A stretch of DNA of 64,000 nucleotides from Paramoeba atlantica (taxonomy: Eukaryota > Discosea), in assembly GCA_977017575.1 (NCBI GenBank), contig CDRNVI010000063.1, positions 372,001 to 436,000 on the forward strand, read 5' to 3'. The number at the start of each line of letters is the position of its first letter. The first letter of the stretch is position 1. The notes under the pieces were generated by a model. That model saw only the letters and a program-made list of their open reading frames with translations. It searched no databases and was not told where the DNA came from. A program made the translations under genes and the position numbers. This document shows positions 10,201 through 21,100 of this stretch, piece after piece.

Positions 10201-10801
10201 ACCGTTGGGACCAAAAGGCGACCATGCCGTGTCCTGTAAGTGTGGACATGGCATCATGACGCGCCACAACGCGATGGCGTGTCAATTTGTCGATTTCTGC
10301 AGTAAGGCGCACCTCGCCCCCCAACGGGAGGTAAGTCTTGGCAATCGCGGTCCCGCTGGAGCGCCCACGAGGCCTGGTGATGTCGTTTTGCCCAGCATTG
10401 GCTTAGGCAAGTCTCTGGTGCTTGATTTCGCCGTTACCCACGTTCAGCAACCCAAATACGCGGACCTCGTCCGTAACGCTAACGGGGTGACGGCGGGATC
10501 ATTCGCCGAGAGCTATGCCACAAGCCATAAGCAGGTGCAGCGACGGGACGCCGAGACTGCTGGGCACGACTTCGCGGCCATGGTCGTAGGCTCCTATGGC
10601 TCGTGGTCCGACAGCGCCCTCGCTGTGCTTAAGAAGGTTGGAGCGTGGCGCTCTGCTACGTCCCAAGGGACGATGGACAGGGGAAAGGCGACGGCAAATC
10701 TCATCCGTGACTTGAATGTCACTTTAATGCGAGCTCAGGCTCGTATGATGGTGGCGCGGATGGCAGAAGATGACCCGGATCCACCTCTGCTCCTGAATTA
10801 G
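7127..10801 (+). pseudogene. LINE-A copy A3, zinc fingers, RT and RLE
   Basis: Nearly full polyprotein of an RLE-type non-LTR retrotransposon. The first ~60 codons are unusually hydrophobic (VLVTTVFFILKYTSVIVG...). Then come finger 1 (RYCPADGCAWSAQSHGG...H-x4-H, about 7610-7695), finger 2 (CTVCNKHF...H-x4-C, about 7740-7797), RT motifs RPIAAGETLRRM, KVDLRNAFNTVSR, EGVQQGDPLGPLLFS and LWYLDDG (about 9160), and the RLE with CPMGSCQQPL and RPGDVVLPS...VLDFAVTH. The one visible lesion is TGA at 7712-7714, where sibling copies have the first Trp of a Trp pair between the two fingers. TAG stop at 10799-10801. RT copies the element RNA at a nick made by RLE. Confidence 0.88.
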
Positions 10802-10901
10802 AGGGTGATGCACTTTTTTTTCTTTTTCTTTTCTTTGGCTTGGTTTCGTCAAATAGAGTGATTTGTTGTAGATTGATTTATAGAGATAAATTTGAAAAAA
10901 A
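10802..10901 (+). other. short 3' UTR and poly(A) of LINE-A copy A3
   Basis: About 90 bases, T-rich at first, ending in nine A. This copy lacks the ~230-nt structured block present in most other A copies, so A3 belongs to a subfamily with a different 3' end. The next truncated copy follows at once. Confidence 0.7.
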
Positions 10902-11709
10902 AATCGCGGGAAAAAGAGCCGCAGCATGTAAGGGTGATATGTCCGAGCAAGCGTCAATGTTTTTTCTTCTCCAGGACATGAACGTTACGCTCATGCGGTC
11001 TCAGGCACGAATGCTTGTAAGACGCATGGCAGACGTGGATATCCATGCCAGGCTCGCTTTCCTGCACGAGGCACCCTCTGACACCACACCAAATCGTGCC
11101 AGCGGCGGTCCGGCAGGAGCGATCGAGCCTACAGTGCCTATTCTCACGCCTCGCCTTCGTGAGTGAGGTACCCCAATGTGAGATAGGTAGGGATTCGGTC
11201 TGACAGTCCTATTTCAGCACGAAGACGCCATGGTATCCAGGACGGGTGCTGGTCGGGTCGACAGAGTCTATGCTCACGCCTAGCCCGCGAGGGCTAGGTA
11301 CCCCAAGTGAGGTAGTACACGGGTAGTGAATCTCCTCCCCGTTGGCCAGCATCTTGTTTCGCGACCGTGTCGCTGTCGACACAGGCCCGCGCCTGCGCCC
11401 TCCCATATAACAAGGGAAGGGTTCACAAGTCAGGCCGTGGAGAGGTCGAAAGACCCGGTCCGGAACGCGCGAATGGATTGGGAATGGATTGCTTGTTTTA
11501 ATTTTTACTGTTTTTCTTGTTTGTAGTATGTACTTAGGGGAGACTAAATTGCTAGTTTTGGGCTGAGAAAAAAGATACACCTGTGGAAAGAAAAAAGAAT
11601 TGCTAATTTGATTGCTTGTTTTCAACTCGTATACCCCCCAATGGACATACTTGGTTCGTCTACTGGGTCAAAATATAGAGGCAATGCCGCGATTCATAAA
11701 AAAAAAAAA
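10902..11709 (+). pseudogene. LINE-A copy A4, C terminus and long 3' UTR
   Basis: 5'-truncated copy. The coding remnant carries the family C terminus (DMNVTLMRSQARMLVRRM) and is open to a TGA at 11164-11166. The 3' UTR holds a degenerate first version of the structured block (around 11135-11190, with CCTCGCCTTCGTGAGTGAGG) and a complete one at 11243-11475. The 3' end reads GAGGCAATGCCGCGATTC and a run of about twelve A (11698-11709), the best defined end of this family. Confidence 0.8.
11243..11475 (+). ncRNA. structured 3' UTR block of LINE-A (copy 3 of 6)
   Basis: Same stems as the other copies, with CCTAGCCC/GGGCTAGG, GTCGACAG/CTGTCGAC and the GGTC-GAAA-GACC hairpin all intact. It is preceded about 60 nt upstream by a degenerate second copy of the CCTAG hairpin region, suggesting a past duplication. 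Confidence 0.75.
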
Positions 11710-11930
11710 CTGATACCGTACATTCATAGAAAGTTAGAACTCATACTCTTCCCCCCAATTAATTGCAAAAAAATAAATAAATTAAAAGCAAGAAAAAAAT
11801 TCAAAAAAGTGTACACCCTCAAAAATTGTCTAGTCATTAGAGTAAAAAAAAAAAAAACAAACTTACTGACAGGTCTGCAGGCAGGTGAAATCGAATAAAA
11901 AAAAAAAAAAAAGGGAGGAATCACCCTCCC
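11710..11930 (+). repeat. A-rich composite of retroelement tails
   Basis: This stretch holds a family-C-like terminal motif (ACTCATACTCTTCCCCCC, then A-rich) and two more A-runs (about 11850-11862 and 11896-11912). It looks like two or three element tails stacked on each other. No frame or RNA gene is evident. Confidence 0.45.
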
Positions 11931-12737
11931 TTTCTTTGCCGAGCACTACGCACAGACCAAAGCGAGACAGCGACAGGAAGCAACCGAGGCCGGGTTTCTT
12001 TTCACAGCCATGGTTGTGGAATCATTTGGCTCCTGGAGTGAGAGTGCCTTAGCGCTCCTCCGCGACATCGGAACGCAACGAGCGAACGCGTCGAAAGAAC
12101 TCATGTCTCGCAGCCAAGCACGAAATGAACTCCTTACGGAGCTGAACGTTGCGTTAATGAGATCACAAGCCAGAATGATGGTTTCGCGTATCTGCGTGCC
12201 AGATCCAACGGATCCAATGGTAGCGACATAGGCCTATACCTACGGACCCGCTTCTATCCTCTCTTGCATCCTCTGGTCCGGATGTTGGTCGTGTCGACAG
12301 AGTCTATACTCACGCCTAGCCCGCGAGGGCTAGGTACCCGAAGTGAGGTAGTACACGGGCAGTGAATCTCCTCCCCGTCGGCCAGCATCCTGTTTCGCGA
12401 CCGTGTCGCTGTCGACACAGGCCCGCGCCTGCGCCCTCCCGTATAGCAAGGGAAGGGTTCACAAGTCAGGCCGTGGAGAGGTCGAAAGACCCGGTCCGGA
12501 ACGCGCGAATGGATTGGATCTGGATTGCTTGTTTTTATTTTTACTGTGTCTTGTTTGTAGTATATACTTAGGGGTGATTAAATTGCTAGTTTTGGGCTGA
12601 GAAAAAGTAAAGGTACATCTGTGGAAAGAAAAAGAATTGCTAATTTGATTGCTTGTTTACAAATCATATACCCCTCCCCAATGGACCTACTTGGTTCGTC
12701 TACTGGGTAAAAATATAGAGGCAATGCCGCGTTTTAT
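11931..12737 (+). pseudogene. LINE-A copy A5, C terminus and 3' UTR
   Basis: 5'-truncated copy, open from its first base (AEHYAQTKARQRQEATEAGF) to TAG at 12229-12231. It is almost base-for-base the same as 17277-18045 of copy A6: coding differences over ~300 bp are few. The two therefore come from the same recent source. The 3' UTR has the structured block (12279-12513) and the conserved GAGGCAATGCCGCG end, here without a clear poly(A). Confidence 0.85.
12279..12513 (+). ncRNA. structured 3' UTR block of LINE-A (copy 4 of 6)
   Basis: As in the other copies. The outer stem reads GATGTTGG with CCAGCATC, pairing kept by G-U, and the hairpin CCTAGCCC/GGGCTAGG is intact. Confidence 0.75.
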
Positions 12738-12855
12738 ACTTCTCCCCCCTAAAAAAAATCTTAATACAAAAAGTGATCTTAATACAAAAAGTGATCTTAA
12801 CACCAAAGAAGCTAACAGGCACTTGTTGCTTTCTTTTAGTTATTCTTATTTCTTC
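12738..12855 (+). repeat. C-run tail, 18-bp tandem repeats and possible diverged SL
   Basis: A C-run and A-run is followed by two copies of CTTAATACAAAAAGTGAT and the start of a third. At 12799-12828 a 30-nt stretch begins AAC, contains AAAGA and ends CTTGTTG, like the spliced leader, and sits 27 nt before an ATG, the spacing seen in copy B10. I call it a possible diverged SL; only about half of its bases match. Confidence 0.35.
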
Positions 12856-13057
12856 ATGGGAGTGGTCACCCGCCCCAAGGCAAAGGAAACAGGAGCAGCT
12901 CCTGTGATTTTGCCTCTCGCCCCCGTTCGCCGCAGGAAAAAGACAGCGCCTGTTGCCCCAAAGTCTCCTCCAACCATCGCTGTCGTGGGGACGCATCCGA
13001 CCGCTTCGCCCTCAAAGAGGTCTCCACCCCCCGCACCATCGACGCCATCGCCACCTC
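12856..13057 (+). pseudogene. LINE-B N-terminal fragment
   Basis: An ATG at 12856 opens MGVVTRPKAKETG followed by a Pro/Ser/Lys-rich stretch. From the sixth codon on it matches the first ~200 bases of copy B3 (26384-26560) almost exactly. The match stops at CCACCTC (13057), where the spliced leader of LINE-A copy A6 begins. It supplies the true family-B start codon that copy B3 has lost. The rest of the element is not here. Confidence 0.75.
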
Positions 13058-13060
13058 TTT

Positions 13061-13092
13061 AACGATAAAGATACAGTTTCTGTACCTTGTTG
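13061..13092 (+). promoter_or_regulatory. spliced-leader tag at 5' end of LINE-A copy A6
   Basis: Complete 32-nt SL-like sequence with the ACAGTTTCTGTACC core and TTG end. It is followed by ACTATATT, not GT, so it is a joined exon and not an SL RNA gene. It is preceded directly by the broken LINE-B fragment, which marks it as the true 5' end of the inserted copy. Confidence 0.85.
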
Positions 13093-13172
13093 ACTATATT
13101 TTATCTCATATTTTTCCCGGGTACACGGCTACCTTAATATCCGGAGACCACCACTTTGAAGAGTCAACTCGA

Positions 13173-16100
13173 ATGGAAGAAGATTCGTTCCTGCAAGAAG
13201 AAGCAGCGCACCAACCAGGATCCTGGGACCAAATTGCGGGGAATGCTCACCTAATCAAACAGCCCACCTCATATAACGAATTGCTATACACCACACCGAT
13301 CCCGGAAAGCATCCCTGAAGACTGGTGTCAGAAAGCCACCTTAATTTCGACTGACCAGCAAACACCAGACACTGGACACAGAAATGACGGCGACGAGGAA
13401 ACGACCCACGCACGCGTTCTCATCAGCACAAATCACAGCTCACGAACAACACAACCCACTAATGTTTCAGTTTCGAAAAAATTTTCCCGTCGCAAGTCAC
13501 CGGCCACATCTCCGTGTGCTAAAGGACAAATTCGGGGCATTGGGAAATCTCAGAAGACGCGACAGAAAACCAACACAAGAACAATGGAAGCGATCGACCA
13601 TAGTATCCCACATAGTCCATACGATAGCGACCTTCCGGAGACTATATCACAAACAACGACCCTCGAAACCCCAACGCCGACAGGTGACGAAACCACTACG
13701 AACATACCGAGCTCTCAAGAAGGCCCTAGGCAACGGGAGTGTCCCGCAGAAAACTGTAATTGGAAAGCACACGCCCACGGAGGGCAATGGCAATCGTATT
13801 ATAGCCATGTGGCTTATCGACACGGAGGGAGCATTCCCAGCATCTGGTGGGATAACGAAGGACGCTTCTTGTGCAACGAATGTGGACGGCATTATGCGTC
13901 CAGCAAGAAGACATCACACGAGAATCAATGCAAAGGACAATCTGTGCAGCCAGCTTCTTCCCCGCACCCATCAGAACCCCTAGGGGAAACTTTTTACGAC
14001 GTTCACGGCACCAACGATATACCATCATTGGACGAAATATGCACGACTTCAATCAGCACCTGTAAGGACGTCCCGCATCGATGCCGATATTTGTGGACCA
14101 AAATTTTGACTACAGCCCTTTCCTCCGCGGTGCACGAAAATTCAGTAAGGGCGTGGACGCTCCTGGCAATACTCCCGAAATGCGTTCTACCAGCCCCTTA
14201 CCGCGGCGGTCGCAAAGCTCACACGTCATATTCCTCGTATATTCTCAAGCGAATGGAGCTTTGGATTGAAGGAAAATACGCAACCTTATGGTCCGAAGCG
14301 ATTAGGGACAACGAAAGGAAACGTTCGAAGCAACAGAGCAATGAGAATGTGGAGGATAAATCTCAGATACGATCAGAACTTTTGGTCCGTCAGGGAGAAT
14401 ATTCGAGAGGCATGGCCGCCCTTACTGCAGCGCCACTTGCGCCGTACAATGAGGAAACTCTGCAAAAGCTACAAAAAAAGCACCCCAGTCCTCACGCAAA
14501 CCCTATATCCAGTCCCCTACCTCCTTTGCAAGTGGATGTTTTGCAGCTCGACGAATCTGAGGTCAAAAAGGCAGTCAATAGTTTCCACCGTGGGTCCTCT
14601 GCTGGAACCATGGGGCTTAGACCTGAACACCTCCAAACAGCACTTCAGGAGCACGTTGACCACAACATGGACCCTCTCATGACACTCACTTCCTTTGTGA
14701 ATCACCTGCTAGCTGGCAAAGCTCCAGACGAAGTACACCCCTTCTTTGCTGGTGCACGGCTCTGCGCTCTCGAAAAGGGGAATGATGACGTGCGACCTAT
14801 AGCTGCAGGAGAAACCCTTCGACGTCTCGTAAGCAAGGCAGTGTGTCTCTCAATTAAACAAAAAGCAGGTTCCTTTTTCGGACGCAAACAGTATGGGGTT
14901 GCAGCGGCTGCTGGAGCAGAACGGGTAATCCACCTTTGCCGCCGGCTAATGCGGAACAACATGGAGAACGACAACATCACCTTTTGCAAAGTGGACCTCA
15001 GGAACGCCTTCAACAACGTAAGTAGGCCGGTTTTTATTTTCCTGACACGCGAACATTTTCCTGAAATATCGCCATGGGTCGAATGGTGCTACGGAAACCA
15101 CAGCTGTCTCACGTTCGGTGACGATTTCATTCCTTCGGCGGAAGGCGTGCAACAAGGGGATCCGTTAGGCCCTCTTCTCTTCTCTTTGGCCCTAGCAGAG
15201 GTAACGAAGGAAATAGCGTCCCGCTCTCACTTACGAACACAGTTGTGGTATCTCGACGACGGCATACTTGTAGGCGAACCGAGTGAAGTCCGGAAGGCCC
15301 TAGACATCCTCGATGAGATAGGGCCGAAGTGCGGGCTTTTCCTAAACCTCACCAAGTGTGAGATTATTACTCCTCCAGCTTCAGCCCACACCTCCGTTTT
15401 CTTCCCCGATATCCCGAGCGAGAAAATCCGCTACGATGGGAACTTCGACACCCTTGGAAGCCCCATTGGCTCTGCGGAGCACTGTATGGAATTCCTAGAG
15501 ACACACGCGATTGAGCCAGCCCGGGATACATTGGAAGCTACCGCAGTGTTAGAAGACCCGCAAGTGGCCCTCGCGCTAATACGGCAATGTGCAGGATTTT
15601 GTCAAATGGTATATGCACTACGCACAACCCCACCACAACCCCACCACAAGCCGTCAAGGAATTATGCCAACGGCTTGATTCATATTTGCTCAACGCTGTG
15701 GAACATGCAATTTCCCACCTGGACCTCTCCGCTCGCGACCAAATCCAACGACCGAAACGCCACGGGGGGTTCGGACTCCGCTCATCATTGCTCCACCAGT
15801 CAGCTGCATATGTTTCCTCGGTTAAACTGAACCAATATTCGCAAATTTATGAATTTTCAAAATTTCACGTCCCTTATATGCGCTGAGGCCATGAGGGAAT
15901 CCAGCCATTGACGCAATTTAATCACCGTTTTTTCGCTTACCTCCGTTTCCGCCACTGAAGACACATGGCGCCCACCCCTACAGTACAAAACGATGTACAT
16001 GAGAGTCTGTTTAGCGCTTCGCTGGCTCTTGCTGGGCAACAGCGGCCCCATAGCTCCATACCTCCCTTTACAATGCTTGGTGCAGACCCATTTATTCCCG

Positions 16101-17570
16101 ACTAATGCCATGGTGTGCGGAGCTCTGTGATTTTTCTTGTAGCAAATAACTTTCTGCGCCACTAGAGAGTGGTTTTTCATCCAGTCCAGACATTGATTCT
16201 CACTCCAGGAAGAACTTCTTCTGATCGTAAGTTTCGAACGGCACGAGAACCCACCGCACCCAGTGCATGTCATTAAAAGGTGAGAAGAGCACTAAACAAG
16301 TACTAATGGATTCAAAAAACTCAATGCTTATATAAAATTAATGTGCAGAACCATGATTCAGAATAAAAGAAAGGAGCGATAAAACGTTCAGGTAAAAATT
16401 TTGCCAGATTGAGAAAAGTGCGAATATTGGTTCAGTTTCACCGTTTCCTCTATCACTTTTTCTGCTAACATGGATGGCTGGGAACCAACCGAAGCAGAAG
16501 GATTCTCTGATTCCGTCCGGGACATAAACGAAAAAGTCGGAGCTGATCTAGTTGACACGATCACTGGACGCATTGCCAAACCCAATTCTCTAGCTGAACA
16601 GCATGAGGGACGAGGCACCCGGTCCCGCCTAGCTAAACGAAAATATACCACATCTCTCAACAACACTCTCCCCTCCGACTCCACCGAACAGGAAACCATT
16701 ATACCACGACAGAGGCATCTCAGCCATGCAATATCGGAAAATGAATTCCAGGCTGCGTACATGAAAACAGACGCAAGGACGAGGGCACGATGGGTTTCTC
16801 AATCAGGGAGGGGGGCCGGAAACTGGGCTTTTGTAACACCGTCCAAGAGCAGAAGCTACGCTTTTACCCACACAGAGTTTCGGACTCTGACACGCTGGTG
16901 GCTCGGGATGAATATCTTGCCGGAGGATCAACCTTGCCCAGCTGACGGCTGCACCCTTCCCTTACTTAAAAATGGAGAGCACGCTTTGCTCTGTAAGAAT
17001 GGACACGGTATAATCTCACGACATAATGCCGTAGCGCAACAATTTACGTCCTTTTGCAGCAAAGCTTTCCTTCAACCACAGAGAGAGAAGAGTTTGGGAA
17101 ATCGAGGGCCAGGAGGAGCTCTCACAAGACCAGCGGACGTCTTCCTACCAACTGCATCCTTAGCCAAGGGCACTGTAGCGCAAGGCATGGTTCTAGATTT
17201 TGCGGTCACCCACGCACAGCAACTAAAGTATTTGGACTCAGTCCATAATGCTAGCTGGGTGGCCCCAGGGTCTTTTGCCGAGCACTATGCACAGACCAAA
17301 GCGAGACAGCGACAGGAAGCAACCGAGGCCGGGTTTCTTTTCACAGCCATGGTTGTGGAATCATTTGGCTCCTGGAGTGAGAGTGCCTTAGCGCTCCTCC
17401 GCGACATCGGAACGCAACGAGCGAACGCGTCGAAAGAACTCATGTCTCGCAGCCAAGCACGAAATGAACTCCTTACGAAGCTGAACGTTGCGTTAATGAG
17501 ATCACAAGCCAGAATGATGGTTTCGCGTATCTGCGTGCCAGATCCAACGGATCCAATGGTAGCGACATAG
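13173..17570 (+). pseudogene. LINE-A copy A6, full-length polyprotein
   Basis: Almost complete element from SL to poly(A). The protein starts at 13173 (MEEDSFLQEEAAHQPGSWDQ), has finger 1 (CPAENCNWKAHAHGG...H-x4-H), finger 2 (CNECGRHY...H-x3-C), RT motifs RPIAAGETLRRL, KVDLRNAFNNVSR, EGVQQGDPLGPLLFS and LWYLDDG (about 15245), and the RLE with CPADGCTLPL and RPADVFLPT...VLDFAVTHAQQ. Two events break it: an 11-bp tandem duplication of CCCCACCACAA at about 15627-15648, which shifts frame in the thumb, and a Merlin-like transposon at 15820-16442. Without these the frame would run from start to the TAG at 17568-17570. About 4.4 kb, the usual size here. Confidence 0.9.
15820..16442 (-). mobile_element. 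Merlin-like DNA transposon, non-autonomous
   Basis: 623 bp bounded by inverted repeats that begin GGTTAAACTGAACCAATATT on the left and, in reverse complement, GGTGAAACTGAACCAATATT on the right. It is flanked by perfect 8-bp duplications GTTTCCTC (15812-15819 and 16443-16450). The minus strand holds a 138-codon frame (15857-16273) with Cys pairs (CTGCGG, C-x5-HRAP, WVCTKHCKGR) and SVAETEVSEKTVIKLRQW, which resembles the N-terminal zinc and HTH region of IS1595/Merlin transposases. The catalytic core is absent. 8-bp duplications and GG termini also fit Merlin. It interrupts LINE-A copy A6. Confidence 0.75.
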
Positions 17571-18056
17571 GCCTATACCTACGGACCCGCTTCTATCCTC
17601 TCTTGCATCCTCTGGTCCGGATGTTGGTCGGGTCGACAGAGTCTATACTCACGCCTAGCCCGCGAGGGCTAGGTACCCGAAGTGAGGTAGTACACGGGCA
17701 GTGAATCTCCTCCCCGTCGGCCAGCATCCTGTTTCGCGACCGTGTCGCTGTCGACACAGGCCCGCGCCTGCGCCCTCCCGTATAGCAAGGGAAGGGTTCA
17801 CAAGTCAGGCCGTGGAGAGGTCGAAAGACCCGGTCCGGAACGCGCGAATGGATTGGGCCTGGATTGCTTGTTTTTATTGTTATTGTTTTTATTGTTCTTA
17901 TACTTACGGGAGATCGAATTGCTAGTTTTGGGCTCCAAAATATGAAATTGCTAATTTGATTGCTTGTTTTAAAATCATATACCCCCCCCCGATGGACCTA
18001 CAGGGTTCAAGTATTGGGTAAAAATATAGAGGCAATGCCGCGTTTCAAAAAAAAAA
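17571..18056 (+). other. 3' UTR and poly(A) of LINE-A copy A6
   Basis: Contains the structured block (17619-17853), an AT-rich segment with the repeated phrase TTGCTAATTTGATTGCTTG, the conserved GAGGCAATGCCGCG end and eleven A (18048-18058). The SL of copy A7 begins within four bases of the A-run. Confidence 0.85.
17619..17853 (+). ncRNA. structured 3' UTR block of LINE-A (copy 5 of 6)
   Basis: Almost the same as the copy at 12279, as expected from the near identity of A5 and A6. All stems are present. Confidence 0.75.
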
Positions 18057-18061
18057 AGGTT

Positions 18062-18093
18062 AACGATAAAGATACAGTTTCTGTACCTTGTTG
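18062..18093 (+). promoter_or_regulatory. spliced-leader tag at 5' end of LINE-A copy A7
   Basis: Complete 32-nt SL-like sequence, no GT after it. The next 30 bases are pyrimidine-rich and end TTTTTCCAG (18114-18122), which looks like a trans-splice acceptor placed just downstream of an SL that is already attached. It lies four bases after the poly(A) of copy A6. Confidence 0.85.
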
Positions 18094-18139
18094 AATTATT
18101 TTCCTTATTTCATCTTTTTCCAGGTACGCGGTTCCTTCC

Positions 18140-21100
18140 ATGACCAGCCAAAAGTCTTTCCAAGAAGAAAAAAAAAGGCACACACTTGGTTCCTGGGATC
18201 AATTCGAGGGTAACAAACATTTAATATCCGGCCCCAGCACCTACAACGAACTTGCCTACACCACCGAGATCCCTGCGCACGTTCCATCCGAATGGACCAG
18301 ACGAACGGAAGCAGCATGTGCCACTTTGGTTGTCGAGGGGGGGACGCCCGACATGGGAATCGAATTAGGGGAGTGTGAAGAGTCAAACCACGCCAGCGTT
18401 CAGCGACAACCTCCCGATAGTTCCTCAGTTCGCCGTTTTCCAAAGACACCCAGAAAAACGAATAGGATGTCACAGGACTCCATCGTTCTCCGAGGGGAGC
18501 TAAAAGGATACAGAAAAACGCCAGTTGGCCGACGAGCCCCCGAGAAACATAACTCTAATGGTAGAAAACCGGCACCTGATAAGGAAGTTCTACCTGCAAT
18601 GGATCTTGATGAAGCATGTTTGACACAGCCATCCGCAACTCAAACACAATCAGCCGCCGCCGAACCACCGAATCACTCTCCCTCTCACGATGAAGCTGTA
18701 CCTTATTTCCAATCATCACAACAACGAAGAGCCTGCCCAGCACCCGGCTGCAATTGGGACGCGCCATCACACGGTGGAAGTTGGCAAGCATACTTCAACC
18801 ACATTGCCTCGCAACATGGAGACAGTGTTCCGGATTCATGGTGGAGAGAAGAAGGCCGTTTCCGATGCCACACATGCAATCGCCACTACGACTTAGGGAA
18901 AGAACACTCACACTCGAAGAGCTGTAAAATCGCATCTCACATCCCTTGCCAAGAGGAGGTGAACCCACAAGCTGTAAACCCGACACAAGAGAACGACGTC
19001 ATCGAATATCTTCCAACATTGGCCGAGATTAGTGCTCTCCCTCGCGCAACTTGCAAGGATATTCCTCACCGGTGTCGGCTACAGTGGGCACGTGTCCTCA
19101 CGACTACCCTTAAGGAGGCCCTGGGTAGCACTGGTGTAGGAGGATGGGCTAAGCTCGCAATGCTCCCAAAGTGCACCCTAGCAGCACCCCGAAGGGGCGG
19201 GCGCAAAGGGCACATGTCTTACGCGTCACATGTAAGTAACTGCCTCGAACGCTGGGAGATGGGAGACGTCTCCGGCCTCTGGAAAAAACTAATTGTTGAA
19301 CAAGAGAAAAGGTCGCCTCGCAAAGAACCTGACGAGCATTCACTTGAGGAAGAGATGCGAAAGGCCAACCTACGCGCCGAGCTTTTAGTTCGACAAGGCG
19401 AATTTTCACGGGGATTGGCAGCACTTACTGCGGATCCTCTCGCACCAGATAACGACGACACTCTTTCCCAGCTCCTGCTTAAACACCCCACCCGTCACAC
19501 CACTGAGCCGCCCGTAGATATGCCTCCCCTAGGCCCGGAGGTGCTTACACTCGGAGAAACGGATGTACGACACGCACTAAAAGGTTTTCACCGAGGATCA
19601 TCCAGCGGGACTGTGGGGCTGCGGGCAGAACACCTTCAAGCTGCACTACTCGTCAATGAAGATCTCGACGTCACACCGCTCTCTGCACTAACAGCTCTCA
19701 CGAATCATCTCCTCGAAGGCAAAGCCCCGTTGGACGTGCAAGAAGCGTTTGCTGGCGCGCGGCTGTGTGCACTCAGAAAAGGGGAGAGTGGTGTACGACC
19801 GATAGCTGCCGGGGAGACATTACGCCGTTTGACTAGCAAAGCAGCATGTCTAGCAGTACGAACGAAGGCACGTGAACTTTTCGCCGGAACACAATTTGGG
19901 GTAGCCACACCTGCTGGAGCTGAGCGTCTAATTCACCTTTGTCGAAAAGCAATGCACGAAAATTCTGAGAACTCCGATTTCGTCCTCTGTAAAGTAGATC
20001 TGAAGAACGCGTTCAACAATGTTTCTCGTGCCGCCTTCATTGCGTTGACACGACATTACTTTCCAGAGCTTTCACGCTGGGTGGAGTGGTGCTACGGTAC
20101 TACAAGTGCTCTGACCTATGGCCAAATCCGAATTTCATCCGAGGAAGGCGCGCAACAAGGCGACCCCTTAGGGCCACTACTTTTTTCCCTCGTCATGCTC
20201 CAAGTTTCGGAAGAAATTAAAACTTCGTCCGGAGGACTTCAGCTCCACATGTGGTACCTTGACGACGGAGTCTTGGCAGGTCCATCATACGAAGTACAAA
20301 ATGCTCTGCGCGTGATAGCGGACGTGGGGCCTAAGTGTTTCTCAACCCGGAGAAGTGCGAAATTATCACCCACCCTGCTTCAGCAATGCAGACAGACATT
20401 TTTTATCAAATCCCTCGCGAACAAAAGAATTTCCAAGGCAATTTTTCTATTCTTGGGAGCCCCATAGGTTCTTCCGAATTTTGTCGTACCTACCTAGAGG
20501 AACATGCAATCGACCCCGCTGTAGACACTCTCCTGGCAATACAAAGCCTAGAAGACCCACAAGTTGCCCTTTCGCTACTTCGTCAATGTGCCGGATTTTG
20601 CCAAATGACGTATGCACTGCGTACAACACCTTTTCGTAAACTCATGGACTTATGCACTCGCCTTGACTCAGCAACAATGAAAACTCTCGAATGGATTTTC
20701 TGTCCTTTGGATGATGTTTCCAGGTGTCAGGCACAGCGACTGAAGAAACATGGGGGATTTGGCATTCGTTCATCCGAGCTACATGCCTCCGGGGCTTATA
20801 TTTCTTCAGTGACATTCGGCGCCGAGCAAGACTCCTGGGAACCGCAAGAAGCAGAAGGTTTCGAAGATGCAGTTCATGACTTCAACAACGCACTAGGCAT
20901 CACGTTACTTGACCGGACCACAGGATCTATCACCAACAGCCAACAAGATAATCGCCAAACGAGTAACGACATCGAGGCGGATTTACCGGAAGGAACCTAT
21001 GCCTCGGAGAAATGCACAGTACCACGGCAAAAACAGTTAAGCCACATTATTTCAGAACACGAATTCGGGCAAGCATTCTACAACGCAGACATTAAGACCC

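Noticed and set aside
18114-18122. Intron acceptor (TTTTTCCAG) downstream of the SL in A7
   Set aside because: No matching donor exists and the coding frame is intact without splicing. It is better read as a trans-splice acceptor, and A6 has CCCGG at the same place, so it is not strictly kept.
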